Assembly: GCA_008931825.1 (NCBI GenBank)
Contig: QXVZ01009061.1
Location: forward strand, 62,001-126,000
Origin: Phallusia fumigata
Lineage: Eukaryota; Chordata; Ascidiacea; Phlebobranchia; Ascidiidae
Direction of reading: 5' to 3'
DNA length: 64,000 nucleotides
In this document: one piece after another, positions 49,592-63,421 of the stretch
Position numbering within the stretch: position 1 is the stretch's first letter
Layout: each line of letters begins with the position of its first letter
The notes under the pieces: model-generated
Told to the model about the DNA's origin: nothing
The model's database searches: none
Seen by the model: only the letters and a program-made list of their open reading frames with translations
Translations under genes and position numbers: made by a program

Positions 49592-49774
49592 ATAAAAAAA
49601 ACTGGGGAAAACGGCTGATTTAATCAGGTTATCCTGCTACAATGTAAAAACGTTAAGAAAGGATGAAGATTTTATACTGTCATGGGGGTCTTGTATGACA
49701 ACATTAAAATTAATTAGTCACTTTTTCATTTTGTTCAAATAAAGTCAGACAAAATGTGGTCATACGGTCTTGGT

Positions 49775-50215
49775 CAGGGATGGTGGTTTCGTACGGTTCG
49801 GTACACAACAAAAATCATCATAAGGTACGGTACCGTGGTCAGCTACGATCTTCGTAACGAGGTACGTGGTTCGCACCAGTCGATACGTACCGTGTTGCAT
49901 TGCCAATCTTGGTCCTAGTTGCCAGTTCGACCTTAACGGTTTTACCTGCAGAATTTTACTCACAAATGCTGTAATATGCTGTAATATGTGCCGTGTTTTT
50001 CAACAGTTATTTTGTGTAGGAAAAAAAAGAGTACGATTATTTCAAATCACCGCTTCAGTTACACTTACGTGCAAATGGCAGTACGGTTCGGTATCAAGTT
50101 GTGCATACCGCGTACCTTGTTACGAAGGGCATACCATACAGTGCACAGTACCAAAAGTCACAAAATTAACGTACCGGTCCTCTGCGTACTGCAGTGATTT
50201 GACTTTTTCTGCATA
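49775..50215. repeat. GTACGGT-rich, partly palindromic segment
   Basis: The flanks carry many GTACGGT and complementary ACCGTAC words: GTACGGTTCGGTAC near 49791 and GGTACGGTACCGTGG near 49823 on the left, GTACGGTTCGGTATC near 50083 and ACGTACCGGTCC near 50170 on the right. The middle has ordinary AT-rich sequence. It may be an old foldback element. Confidence 0.4.
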
Positions 50216-51053
50216 GCCTACATACTGTATTACCATGTCAAGTTATAAAATAGACTTGTTGTTTTTAAACATAGTGCACCCCAAGCCTTTTTCCATTCCG
50301 TTTATCATTTTCAAATATAGCCATCCACCCGTGTACCAAATATTTACAGAGCAACAGTCATCCATATTGGTATCATCGAACATCGGCAATAAATGTGCGT
50401 CTAGCCGTCAGGTGCTGGTAGGCAAGCATTCTACTCTAATTATGCAGTGTTGTTGGGTAAAATAAACTCTCATTGTAACAGTTGGCACAAAAAAACGCTT
50501 TATTTCATTCCCCTGCGGTGAACGATTCACCTCGAGTCAGTGAACACTGCTTTTTAAAGCACTCCGCCTCAATTTTTTTACTCCGACGGTCTGTCAATAG
50601 AAATCATAAAATAAATTGGAAGTTTTTAGTCTCGGCCCTCGGGCCCCGACGTTTTGCTTTGCCACTATTACCTTGACGTGAAGCGAAAGTGGACGGGAGC
50701 CAGGTAAATTGTTGACGGTGGTTGGGGATAGATATACGTTAAATGTTTAGGTTTTGTTATAAGGTTATGCTTTTTTGTTGAAAATTGGACATCAACTTCT
50801 TGCTGTCGCATTTTGTATTTAAAATGAATTTAAATGAACTTTTCAGTCGGGATGATTTGCACATTTGGTTATGTTTAAATTCTGTATTATGGAGAAAATC
50901 AACGAAAAATACACAACAAATTCTATGTTAAACAACTAAGTGTTTTTTTGTAGATGTTAAGTTTGGACAGATTTCAGTTTTCATGTTGTGCTACTGAAAG
51001 CACAGTTTCTTAATGGTAAAGCAAGGTGACAAATATAACCTAAATAAGTCAAA

Positions 51054-54000
51054 ATGGATCGAATTGAAAATATACTTGATACTGGTGGAAGGTATTTAAG
51101 TGCTGCAGACAGACAGTTTGTTTCAACATTATTGAATGAGCTGGAACAATTTCAATACCAAGCCCCGAAAGACAGGTTTGAAAATAAATTTTTTGTGAAA
51201 TTTGAAAGCTTATTTTAACACTTCTGTAGCAAATCTTAAGTTTAATGTTTATTTACCTTGCATGTTATGTGCAATATATGTTTGTCCTGTCAAGTTTTAT
51301 TCTGAGGAAATTAGGAAAAAAGAATTGACTTATTTGTTGTGATAGTTTCATTAAATTATAGTAATACTGTTAAACAAATAATAGAATGATTCTGACAAAC
51401 CACTGCACATTACCGTTGAAAGTTTAGATTTGGTGGCTTACTTGCATTGGTCAACTAAAATCTGATGGAAATAGTTCTCAAATATATTTGTTTGCTGTAT
51501 AAAAAAACCTATTCATTGTAGCAGAAAATGCAATCGTCACAATTCATCATAAATGGTTTTACTTCATATTTATACTATAAATTCTTTTTGTACTGTAACT
51601 AGAAAAGACAATATCATTTTAGGTGTTTTTTGTCTTATGTATTTAAACCTTCACTTTTTTGTTGAAAAACTTTTTTTGAAACCTAGCTACATGAACATGC
51701 AGCAGTCGTAACATAGAAAATTACAGCACAATTTGAGACAACTTTTTAAAGATTTTGGCCTTTGGCATCGTTTGGAATTTTAGCATCAAGTTACCAAGCT
51801 TTGTTAATCAAACATTCAAGAAGAAATCATTACCTGTAGATCATATTTTTTTACTTTTGTGTGCTTGATAAATAACAACGACTTGATTGTTTGTTTTCTT
51901 TTATGGTTTTGTGCCAATGGATGCTTTAGGAGTAATTTGAGACTGGGCATATTATACAGCATTGTTTTCACATTGTTGGGTACAAACAGTCAGCCATCAG
52001 TGTGAGTGTTCATCCTTTTATCTGAAGAGTATTGCCTTGTGTGAGAGTGCATTTTTGTGAAATATTTGTGTCAATAACATTGTCCGGTACAACTGCAAAT
52101 TGTCATTTCTGGTTTTGATTGAGGTCCCGAACCCGAGGCTCATGGGTAACATGTTGTTCACCAGACAGATTTGTTTGTCCTGTGGTGCAATACTCGTCAA
52201 TGTAATAATGTCATTTATGTAGGGTCAATTAATAAACTGTTTTGTAATGTTTATTATAATTTCAATATCTGTATGATATACAGTGTTAAAAATGTTTACA
52301 GACTGCCCCACAATAATCGTCTGCGATATAATGAATTTAACGTATGCTTTTGAGTGGGTCCTGTTGCTTTGGTTGCATAAAGCCTTTGTATAAAATGTCA
52401 AATAAGTCATTCCCTCACATACGTTTCCTAGTAGACGAAAGGATTTGTGTGCGGGTGGCCCAATGTCTAAAAAAACTTGCCATTTGTCTCAGTGTTTTTG
52501 GTTGATTCTTTCGATACTTTGGTTTATGTTGCTGACCAGTGTTGTGTGTGCCCGCAGGGGAATTCGCCCGACCTTTTGAATTGACCTGTCGCGGGCAGTT
52601 ACGATTGCTACGTCTTTGGGTCAGCACATATGCCAAGTCACCGCCAGTTTTAAGGGCACAGATTAGGCCCTTCGTTTTGAACAAACATGCTTGGTGCTTC
52701 ATAAGTTAATATTTGACCTGGGCCACATAGTGACACTGTTTACCTACCACGCCCGACAACCGCATACTGTGACATTGAGAGTGGTATGGCGAACAACATT
52801 TCTGTACAAGGCTTGTAATCATCCCCACAGACTACATAGAATTTAATTTAACTTATAGCTCATATCGGGTCATTGGTTCTTTGCAACAATGAAGTTACGT
52901 CAATATTTAAGCCGGAGCGGGCGACACACAGAATAATGGCTGTCAATCTCCCTGGTTGTTTGGCAGCACCCACTACATGTCGGCAGTGTTGCTCTGTCTC
53001 GTAGGTTTGGCAACCACTTTTTCGGCAAATGCGGAGTGCATTTACTGCTGCATGCAACATGAAAGGCAGATTTAAAAACGTTAATACAAATTAATTTTTG
53101 TCCAAAGTTGTGTACCCTGTGTCTGGAGATTATAAATGTTGCAACATAACAGCTCGTGCCTTTCTGAGTAGAGTGCGAGAATTGATCAATGTCGAATTAA
53201 TTAAAATTGTCTGAAACGTTGCGGCGCAATCTCGTTTGGGCATTGTCATCGACCAGGCAACTCTCATGGGCCAGGTTTGTTTCTGCATTATTTTTCGCGT
53301 TCTTGACCGGCCGTCGCTCGATGATTAGAAAACTTCTTTTTGTCAGGAACTATACTGGGCGACAATAAAGTATTTTCCCCTGGGCCACTTAGTAGCTTCT
53401 CTCATCCCGGCGTCACTTGTTCGGTGGTTTCAAACATACTGGAGCGATATTAATCGGATGTTGTGAATGTTTTACTTTATTAAGTTAAAAAGCTTGAACC
53501 CCATAGTCGTAAAAGCGGATAATACAAGTTCCAACATAAGAAACACATATATACCGTATCGACTACCCGACTTACATGTGTTTCTATTCAAGTAATGACT
53601 TTAGTGGAAAGTATTAAGTACCTTAACCCTGCAATTGGGATTTAAGCCTTGCTGTGTTTTAAAACTGAAATTTTACTTTTTCGCCTTGTCATCTTAAACA
53701 GTTGTTGAAATTGTGTTTGGCAAAACAAGACAAAGGCCATTTATGTTGCTGTTACGGGATATAAGATGTTTTTCTGTGGTTGCTGTTGCATTAAATATTA
53801 AAGTTTGTTGCATTAGGAGGGAAATAGGAAGGGGAAAGCTCGGTCGACATTCAATTCGTTTAGTATTCGGCCACCCGAATATTGATCGAATGCAAATTCG
53901 ACGTCGCTGCGCACTGCGCTGTCTCCTCAACGCTTGAACGCCCTGCTGCACCTAAATATGGCAGATGCGTTGAAAATAAAAAAGACCTCAGATCAGACGC

Positions 54001-57000
54001 AGAAGTATCGGCAATTCGACCGCTAGTTGTAATCAACCAAATACAAAATTTGTGAGTCACTTCTATTTACACATTTGCTTGCCAATAATACTTGCGTCTT
54101 TTTTGTTTGTTTGCTGGGTCGTTTTTTTAGGGATACAATTTGGTGAATTTTTTTAACCGCAAAAGTACTATTTTCAAGTCTACACGGGTTGTGTATCCAT
54201 ATAACCAGCAGGCGGGTATAGGTAGTCGGGCTTAAATAATTTATTTGGGCTCGAAGCTGACACACCTAGCGCTATTTGTACCTTGTCCCAATTCGTTTTG
54301 CCAACATTGGGGCAACCCCAGAAGACCTATGCAATCATATTTATGTTTTTGCAGGATATGTTGCTTTTCACATACAAACAAAAAACATACGCCTTCGCCA
54401 TCCAATAACTGGCAGCTGTGGCATTGGGTTTTAGGTTAGTCTGACGGCTGCGTGGCATCTTTGGAACGACGCATTTCGTTGACCAGAACCCCGGCTTTAC
54501 TGGTGACAGCCTAGCGCTAAGGTGACCTTCCTGCTCCGAGTTACGGTTCACTACGTGCCGAAATGATTTAGTCGGGGTGTTAGTTGTGTTTACCACACAG
54601 CTCGCTTAGCATTTATGGTCTGTGCTTCTGTTGTACACACTGTCAGTTCGTGTTTGTCAGCTCTGCTTGATGATGAAATCCGCCGAACATGTGCGATGTC
54701 CAATTGCATTAGCGTCTTGTCTTGACCCGTTTCCCTTCGGTTGCTGTGAGCAAATGCACTTTGCCCAACCGTCAATCGATTTGTCCCTGTTTTGCGTTGC
54801 CAGCTAATGTTCGCACTTCGATTTCTCGAAATAACTTGGCAAGTTCGATCGTTGTTTTACGCACAAGCTGGTCAGCGCCAAGCTTGCGAAAGTGATGACA
54901 ACACGCTTTGTGGTGACCAAGTCGATTATCAATAAAAATTTGAAATGTGGGTACCTTCCATAGAGCTGCCCTGTAGTTTTTGTTACGGTTGGTTACGGTT
55001 GATTTTAACGTTTCGGTAGTTAATATATAAGTGGATAAAAATACCTTCTGAAATTTATTACATTTGTATATGGCTGTTGGTGCAAATTTTACGCAAGATG
55101 CAAAACAATGCTTTCATTGAGTGCCTCGAGATAACCACTGTAACTGACGTCACCCGCGATTCCCACACAGTGGTAATTACCGAAGTATTTTAACAATTGT
55201 CCCTGCGGGTATTACTCACAAAGATTGATGTAATACAAGTTTCAAGTTTGACCAATGACGGGAAAGTGTTTCGTGACGCTGCTTGGTAAGCTGCTGACCT
55301 TTTACGGTCAATATTCAGTTTATGTCTTGTGCGATCTGTTTGTCTAAGTTTTCGCCGACTTTATCATAAATCGTCCGACGTGACTCGACGAGAAGGCGAC
55401 GGCAGGTTTTGCGGGCAGACGCGACTGGAGATTGCATGTACCAAATGTGATTTCAACGATAGCCTTATCCCAGTTTGACGTTAACCGTTGATTACCACGA
55501 TACGCAATCCTCGTTTTTAAAACACATTTCGTGATCCTTTGGTTTTGGGATTGTTCAAATAAGGATCAAATGTTTTACCTTTAGGCTAAGTTACACAACG
55601 GCAAAGTCCAAACATGTTTACACGCAGTTCCAGCAGAGGTAACTTGTAGACACAACGTTCAAAAACATGGTCACTAGTAATCAGTAATCACAATGACATA
55701 AAGAAGTACTAGAACTGAGAAGACCTCACCCTGAAGCAAGCTTGATTGCAGGCGCCGATTGTTTTTTTTTGCGACAAACAGCATCGGTTTGCCTTTGGTC
55801 AAGTGCTCGCACTTGTTGTCCCTGCCCTGTCGACACGCGATAATGTTCAAGTGCGCACTCGTCAGTTTTCAATAGCTGGACAGCCCGTGCCCTGTTGCTG
55901 TGTTTGACTTTCCTTCGAACTCACGCCCTTGAAGTCGACAAGACTTGCGCGCGAACGTCTTAAGTCACAAATTTAGTTGTTCTCGTGCGGCCTCGTCCTT
56001 CTGTACCCTTGAGTTTTTCAATGACATATTCAGTTTATAAAAACACAGTTAACTGTGCTTCTATCTGTTTTCCTACCTATTGTTCTATTAATTCAGGGCT
56101 CTTATGTTTCACCCTCTTGGTGGATTTCAGCGTTATCTTATCCACAAAGTAACGGAAGTGTTCCCGAAACTAACGAGTTTCAGCATTGGAGATGACAACA
56201 ACAGGAGGACCGTGGTGTGCTTTAAAAGCAAAAAGTTAGTTAGTTTGTTTTTGGATTAGGTACTCAACCTATAAAAAAAATCAGCAACTTGTTTTTTATG
56301 ACCTGTCTGTTTTATTATGTTTTTATTATCCGTTTTGATTATGAAAGAGTTGTCCCAATTTCTTCAAATTTTTACACATGATAGATGGGTATTAGAAGTT
56401 GTGCACTGACAACTTTTTACCCCAGATTACCCAAGTTCACCGATAGGTTTTCCAAAATGTGTAATTTTTAATTACCTTTAAGGTTGTGAAGATACGTTTG
56501 GACGGATAAAGATTTTGCATTAAAATATTTTAATTGTGCTCATTGCACTGTGTTTAACGTTTATTGGACCACATCTGAACTGGGGCTTACGTTTAAGGCG
56601 GCAATAGCACTTGTCACCTAATTTCCGAACAAAACTAAATTTGCCTGTAGAGGGAAATTTCTATGTTTATTGTTGTGTATATTTCGTTGAACCACAGAAA
56701 GGACCAACAACAGGGGTTACAAGGTAGCGGCTCGCGAACATTGCCGACACCAAATACTGACTACGGCTCATCGCCGCCACACACCCGTACTGATAGAAGT
56801 CACTCGCAGTCTGGTGCCAGAAGCCGAGATTCGTCGCGAAGCAGGAAAAAGCAGGACGCTTCTGACTACACACAAGGAAGGTAAGTTAACAAAGGCCGAC
56901 CTGTCTGCATCCAGAAATCTTCAATCTCTATCGTGCATTAAAAATAAACAGGACCTTTGATACCATTGCCTTTACTATCATGTTTATCGAAGGCCGGGGA

Positions 57001-60000
57001 AGGCAGATTCGATGTCTCACCTTCCCAAACCACTGCGCACGAAAAAGACTGCGACAAAGCGGGAACAGATGAAACGTTCGCGATCATTGCAGTCATCACC
57101 TGTACATTTGGATGAATATATGGATGAGGATGAAAGACGTGGTAGAAAGCGGCGCGACAACGATCCGAAGCGACAACCGAGGAGTTCAAGCATGAAACCA
57201 CTTAATCGGAGAAGGTAAAGTCATCATTAATCTGACGCGCTATTATCCGCTTTGATAAATACTAGCACTCTCTCATCGCATTCCAGGTAGTACACTTATG
57301 TAGGCCGATATTGTATACACGTGGCTTGATGTCTTTCATCACTTGACCATTTGTGTTTTACGCTAATGTAAAGTTTTCTCCCGCCCCCATTTTAACAATA
57401 AAAAAAATTTTTTGGAAGTGCGTCGTAGTCAAATGAGAACAGTTTTATTTGTAAAGGGTTTAAAACACTCGACTTGTGCCATTTTCCCCAGTGCGCTTAA
57501 TCCGCTGAAACAGGTATTGGGTACAAAAGTTATGCAAATAGAAAAGTTCATGCAGATAATGACCACACCGCATTTTAGATTTATTTAAAAAATGTTGTGT
57601 CATAATGAATGTCTCTCGTTACGCACTGCCACTCTCAATTTGCTGTCAGATTAAAGCGTTTTATTTTGTTGCGTCATAGAGAGGCGTTAATCAAAAAATG
57701 TCCCCAGGCAGACAGGTAGCTTGATATGATATAAAGCCCCGTTAAACGCTTATGTTTCTAAATGTTTGTTGCTGTAAATCTACGTGTAGTGTACTGGCAA
57801 GTAAAATCGTGACAAACTTGTAAACATTGCTTTACAGAGACCGCTACAATCAAGGATCGGATGATGAGAATAAGTCCAAGAAAAAGCCTGGGCTCCGACA
57901 TAACGTATCGGAGGCCAGTTTAAATCGTCGGGCGCAGGGCTTAAGAATGGAAGGCCGGGTTAGTCGCATCATTACATACAACGACCTCATATCGACGATG
58001 CAATTATTCTTAAGCGGCCCGCGGCGTCAAATAAGCCTGCTTTAATGTTGGATAGTTGGCCGACCAAATGCTAAGCTTCGCATGTTTGTAAAGTCACTTG
58101 GACTGGTAGTCAAGAAATACGCGTTGTTGTGTTCGCCTGTATCTCATTAACTTTTCGTACGTGCTCTACAGGTAATCAACGGTGACATCGAGGATCCGTA
58201 TTCGCAAGGCGATGTCGAAACCGATTTTGACCGTGTTGACCAAGAGGTTGTACGCAAGGAAAAGGAGCGACACCACAGAAAGAATGGCAACAAGCAAGAT
58301 CATCGTCAAAAAAACCGACGCCACAGCGATGTTAGCGACACCATGTCGGAAGTATCGGCTGACTCTGACGATCTGTCACACGTTGGTCGACAAGTCAATG
58401 GTCACGACCCACACGCTAAGAGTGATTATGATAGCGGTGACGATCTAAGCGAAGCGAAAGTGCGGTCGTCTGCTGACGAAGATTCGAGCGAAAATGACGA
58501 GGAGATTTCCTCAGCAGATACCGATGAAAGACCCCCGAGCTATAACTCCATCAAGCACTCGGCGTCGTTGAAAAAGGCGGAGCGCAATTTGCATCGAATT
58601 CAACGTGTTGACTCGCAGAGATCAAGCGGCAAATCGGATCAGGATCACAGGGGAGTGGAGAGCAGCAGTAGTGGTGGCAGTAAACGCAGTCTGCGGCGAC
58701 CTGTTGCCAAAACAACACCCGTTGCGGGGGAAAAGGACTCGAAATTCTCGCACAAAGGCAGATCCTCCACCATGCCACGGTCTGTGAACAACGAGAAAGC
58801 CGCCTCAAAGCAGCACGGCAGCTCAAGTAAACGTTCCCAGACACTGAAACATGCGCCCCACGATCCGCGCCCGGTAAAAGAAAAAATCTCCCACGTCGAA
58901 AAGGTAAAACCGGAAACAAAAGAATCCCCGAAGCGTAGTTCCATTCCGAGTGTTAAGAAGTCGAAACAGCGCAGTACGAAGGCCCCCAAAGCGTCGACAA
59001 GCGAGTTAGCTGTATCCACTGATGACCTTCTTGAAGCATCTAACGACACCCTTTACATACCTTTGCCAGAAGGTAAACAAAGTGGAAAAGCTGGAAGCCG
59101 TTCGTCGAAAAAGGAAAAGAAACAGGCACCAAAAAGCGCGGAGTCCTCCCCTGTTCACCGCAAAATTGCTCCTACCCCGAAAAAGCAACCAATATGCGAT
59201 GGTGAAGCTCAAACCGACATATCTGGTACTTTATCACGCAGAAAAGAAAAACCAGCGCCGACAGAAAACGCGCCACCAAGCCAACCAGAAACTCCGAGTG
59301 GATGGAACAACAAAAATCCCACTGACGTTCTTTCGTCGATGATGCAATACCTGGGTTTAAACCAACAACAACAACAACAACAACCAGGATTCCCATCTCC
59401 CCCTCTGGCAAATATCACTCCAAATGCATTCCAACAGTTTCTCCAGCAGCAAGGCGCGTCGCAAAACACCATGTCATCTTTCCCCCCTCTTCCACCGCAT
59501 TTAGCCCACCAGCTATACTTATCATGGCTCGGTGCTTATTACGCTGGAGCCGCTGGAACATGGCCCCCACCGGCACCACCCGCCTTTATAATGCCCCAGC
59601 TTTCATCTGGGAGCGGTAATACTCAAATGCCCCCATTCGAAATACCCGCATACCTTAATCCGAATAATTTTAGCCACTTTCCGAGGCCACATGTTTCTGA
59701 AATGCCACGTCAGCGTCACGATAGCCGTGATGAGGACAGTCAGTACTACGAGCAGTTTTCCAACTCTTCCGCTCACGACGATTTCCGATCACGTGACCCG
59801 TACACGGAGATGGAGAGCCGCAATGACGATCAGAAGTACAACTACCCACCTTACTCAACTAACGACAACATGTCGAGTGTAAGTGCAGCCGGCAGCCTGG
59901 AAAGCGAAAGCAAACAACCAAATTACAACGATCCCAGCTATGACGACGATTTCAACAATTTTGGTTGCCCTCTGTCGAATAAAGGCCCCGATGGAAGTCA

Positions 60001-63000
60001 CGACGACAAAAAGAAGGGAAAGCTTAAACCGCAAGCCTGCATTAAAAATGGCCACTGTAATAGTTCAGTTGCGTATTCAGACCCGGAAACTGATGGCTCG
60101 TCTGTAGTAAGTTCAAACGCCAAGGGCGAAGTTACCGTTGCCAGTTCTCAGAAGAGTGGCTTGGTGGTCTACGTTCGCAGTCAATCCAACAGTCGGACAA
60201 GTAGCACAGCCGGAACGCACGAGAGCGTCGAAAGTCTCAACACAAGTGATAACATCCAGTCGTTGGGCAGCACTCCGCGCACGAGCGACCACAGCTGCCA
60301 GTCGAATCACTCCGAGCGCAGAAAGTCACCGAAGCAAACGAAAGCCAAAGGCAAAGGCGCGGCCTCAAAAAACGAGCGGGGCTCCAGGAAGACTGATCGC
60401 ATGCCAGGTGAGAGATTGACTTTGGAAGCCACTAATACAACTAACGACGAAGTCCTTCCCACTAATCTTAATAACAATCACTCCCTTTCACCAACCGCTG
60501 TGGACGTAGTCCCTTCGCATGCTTCCGATGTTTTGCTGGAGCCTAATTTGCCTCTTGCTTACGACCCTGTCCGGCCTAAAAGTGAGGATATAGAAGCCAA
60601 CCAGAGCACCCCGGTTAAAGTTGCCTCGCATGAAACATCTGATAGAGTAAATAGCGACACCAGTTTGGACACAAGCGCCATTTTGAAGGAAGGCATTGCA
60701 GATGCATCGCATGAAGAAATGATTTTGTCTCTGCGCCGAGCGCCACTTGCTACGATAGAAGATGATGTTGATGGTTTTATTTCCGGTTCTCACGCATCCA
60801 GTTGTTCTTCCCTCCACTCTTGTGCCGTTCAAGCCAACACGAGCCTCGAAGTCTCCGAACTAATGCTGCCGGTGGAACGTCATTCGTCCCACAACTCGAG
60901 CGACACAGAGCGCTTGGACGAAGCTCCTATATCTACAAGTTCAACCACACTCCAGAACTCAGCCAAACTTGATCAGCCGACGACAGACAACTCGGATAAA
61001 GCATCGCAGTCGAGTGTTTCAGTCAAGGACGAATCAGTCAGTGACACACACGCGAGTGTTGAGAGTTTGCAGCAAGACGAAAGCGACCATGAAGATGAAG
61101 GTGAAGGTGAAGGTGACTGGCCTCCACCCCCTGCTTATGAGCATGTGTCGAATAAGTCGCCCTCCATATCTTCGAGCTCAGACACATCCGCAGAAGATGA
61201 AAGAGATCACGAAGATATTGAACCGAGCGATGTAAAACCCGAAGATGACGAGCTAGGAGGAAAAGTTCATCATGATTTACCACTTATTGACGAAAGTGAT
61301 TCGTTGAGCGTTTCTTCAAAAGATACTAGCAACGATGAGGTTGATGCCAAAGAGATAGAAGCGAGTGAGTTTCCAGGGTCTTAGTGCAAAACTTTTACCC
61401 AAAATCTCCTCGAGCTTGTCAAAAAAATTTTGCTTGCATGAATCCAAGCTTGTTGGTGAAAAAAAAAGAGTGATATCAAACTTATTTGCTGTTACATTTT
61501 GCTGAGCTTTATACATAAGTTCATTGCACAAATGTTTGGGACTTCTGTAATAATTTTCAACTCTATCAGTTAAATAAACTTTATGTTCAAAATGTCCAAA
61601 CTAAACTTCCTCATTTTTTAAGCTCTGTAAATTTTTATCCAAGGGTTGAAACATTTTTTTTGTAGATCGCGACAAAGACACAGCTAGCGACGACAGTTAT
61701 GATGCGGACCAAAGTCGTTTAGATGAAACTAGCAACAGCAACCAGCATAATGATGATGTTGTAAATACACTTACCACCCAACTCGATGGTGAAGTTGTCG
61801 TGCAGGTAACCTTTTGTGGTGTGCCGTGGTTTAAACAAACCGTTCGGATATCTTTGTGGTTGAGTTGGATAAACAAATTGCCATGTTGTGTTTATTGAGA
61901 CGTTTGCACAAGGTTTTTGCGCAGGATCCGGAGTTTGATTATTATCAGTGGAAACCGAACCAAGACAAATGGGCTGGCGAGGAATACGCGAGATTCGTGG
62001 AAGCTTTCGACTTCCCTTCGACCATGAGTAACATTGATGTCACCCAACATTTTAACAATATAAGGTATGCAGTATGCACAAACAAGTACTTCTCATCTAT
62101 CTCTGGATAACATATTAGTTTTGTAACATGCTTTGAATCGTTTGTGCTGACTAATGATTGTGTCACACTTGTATTTCTACGTAACAAAACTATACCCTCT
62201 AACAGAACCTAAGTAAAGAAGGACATGAAGTTTTTTTTAGGCAAAATTTAGGGATTTATTACTTTTAAAGTCAACTTTAAAAAGGTTTCTGGTTTTAAGT
62301 GCATATAGTGTAGCACCCAACTGTTTCTATAAAGCCCATACCTTTACAGGTTAACACAATATTTTGCATAGTTGCACTTTATGTGCCTCCGTCGTACTTC
62401 CTCTTGCTAGCATTATGGGTTACAAAATACTATCAGTGATGTCGTGGGAAATAAACGTATAAGCTACCACTTTCATATGTTGTTCCAAATTTTGTGAGTT
62501 GGTGAACCAAACGACTTGTTATTGGTTTCCTTCAAAAGGGAACACAATCCGATTTTTCTGTCTAACGCTGGTTTGTTTACACGTTTTAGTCAAGAAAGAA
62601 ATAGACAACTTGACAACTTTTAAACTCTCAAACAGGGCCCCAAAACATGAAATTTTATAAACTGATATGTTTATCTTATCGAGGTGAATGACTCGGGAGC
62701 TTATTTTTTAATGGTTTGAACATTGCAAGCAATAATTGCATTTAAGGCGTTTAGGTTGGGTTCGCCCATGTTTTTGCCACCATGCCCATTAATACCGCTC
62801 CCAATTACCAACGACATGCGCGTTTTATGCTTGCAGAAACGATTATGTCATGAAGTGCCCAGGAAAGTAGGGACCCAATGCAATGCAGATATTGAATATA
62901 TATCCTTTGTAACATAGAAAATGAAACATGTGGGAAATATCATTTGAAGGCCCGCAATACATGTGTAGTAACAACGTGGTAAATGCCACCTCGCTAGTTT

Positions 63001-63421
63001 ATAATCATTACAGGTGATGCATGTATTTATTATACAGTAGTGCTGTGTTTTACTTGATAGCATTTATGTCATTCTTGAATGGATAACTGAAAACAAAGCT
63101 GAATAGAAAGAAAATTATAGACACATTGCTAACTTCTAACCAATTATGGTGCATCAAAATTTCTATAGTACAGGGTAACGAAAGATTTTCTGGTAGGTTG
63201 CAGGACTATTAATATTGTTTCACTTCTAAAAACATTCGTTTTGCATCACAGGGGTCTCCGTCTCGTTCGCATCGACAGCACACACGCTTTGTGCATTTTA
63301 CCCAGCGAAGATCGCGCGAAGCAACTTCTTGAAACTACATTCGATAATTTGAAATGTCGCCCGCTGAAAGTCGCCACGAATAAAACCAAGCAAAAGGCAC
63401 AAGCCAAGCTGGAAAACGACA
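51054..63421 (+). CDS. R3HCC1L: R3HCC1-family protein, 5' nine exons (3' end beyond window)
   Basis: The family pairs an R3H nucleic-acid-binding domain with a conserved C-terminal domain. Exons: 51054-51175, 56097-56234, 56698-56880, 56993-57214, 57838-57958, 58172-61364, 61666-61805, 61925-62064, 63252-63421; all phases agree. The first exon encodes LSAADRQFVSTLLNELEQF, as in human R3HCC1. Exon 2 gives the R3H core RYLIHK (R-x3-H) and LTSFSIGDDNNRRTVVCF. Exons 3-7 are Ser/Arg/Asp/Glu-rich, with seven Gln in a row (about 59359), a Pro-rich hydrophobic patch, and two PPxY motifs. Exons 8-9 encode the RRM-like tail, with FVEAFDFP and STHALCILPSEDRAKQLL. At least 1476 codons are present; human R3HCC1 and R3HCC1L are much shorter. 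The exon at 63421 ends at a GTAAGT donor in phase 1. R3HCC1 and R3HCC1L cannot be separated here. Confidence 0.9.
51176..56096 (+). other. Large first intron of the R3HCC1-like gene
   Basis: This 4.9 kb intron is by far the longest of the gene and much of it is GC-richer than intergenic DNA. No gene on either strand could be supported; small frames near 53.7-54.8 kb overlap on both strands. A perfect TGACGTCA lies at 55145-55152. Long unique sequence in a first intron often holds enhancers, which is an inference only. Confidence 0.5.
56335..56480 (-). repeat. Interspersed repeat fragment in R3HCC1-like intron
   Basis: On the minus strand this fragment contains CATTTTGG then CCTATCGGTGAAC, TAAAAAGTTGTCAGTGCACAACTT and CTATCATGTGTAAAAATTTG, the same order as near 31990-32070. 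It lies between exons 56097-56234 and 56698-56880. Confidence 0.55.
62520..62999 (+). repeat. CTAG-ended interspersed element in R3HCC1-like intron
   Basis: The copy starts near TTTCCTTCAAAAGGGAACAC, passes through GCTTGCAGAAACGATTATGTCATG and AGTAGGGACCCAATGCAATG, and ends GTGGTAAATGCCACCTCGCTAG before a T at 63000. It sits between exons 61925-62064 and 63252-63421. Confidence 0.6.

Larger units (their letters stand above)
48350..51053. promoter_or_regulatory. Divergent region between DHX32 and the R3HCC1-like gene
   Basis: The two genes are transcribed away from this 2.7 kb stretch, so it should hold both promoters. I see no gene. It contains a 51-bp direct repeat (49455-49505 and 49541-49591) and a GTACGGT-rich segment (49775-50215). 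A GC-richer stretch near 50630-50710 could be core promoter or 5' untranslated DNA. Confidence 0.5.

Noticed and set aside
49284-49595. 103-residue plus-strand frame in front of the R3HCC1-like gene
   Set aside because: Much of it is translated AT-dinucleotide and the 51-bp direct repeat; no family resemblance.
53694-54807. Gene inside the R3HCC1 first intron
   Set aside because: Several short frames on both strands, none with splice support or recognisable motifs.
58343-61384. Independent 1013-residue gene
   Set aside because: The frame is open upstream to an acceptor at 58171 and leaves at a GTGAGT donor at 61365; both neighbours continue the R3HCC1 protein in frame.
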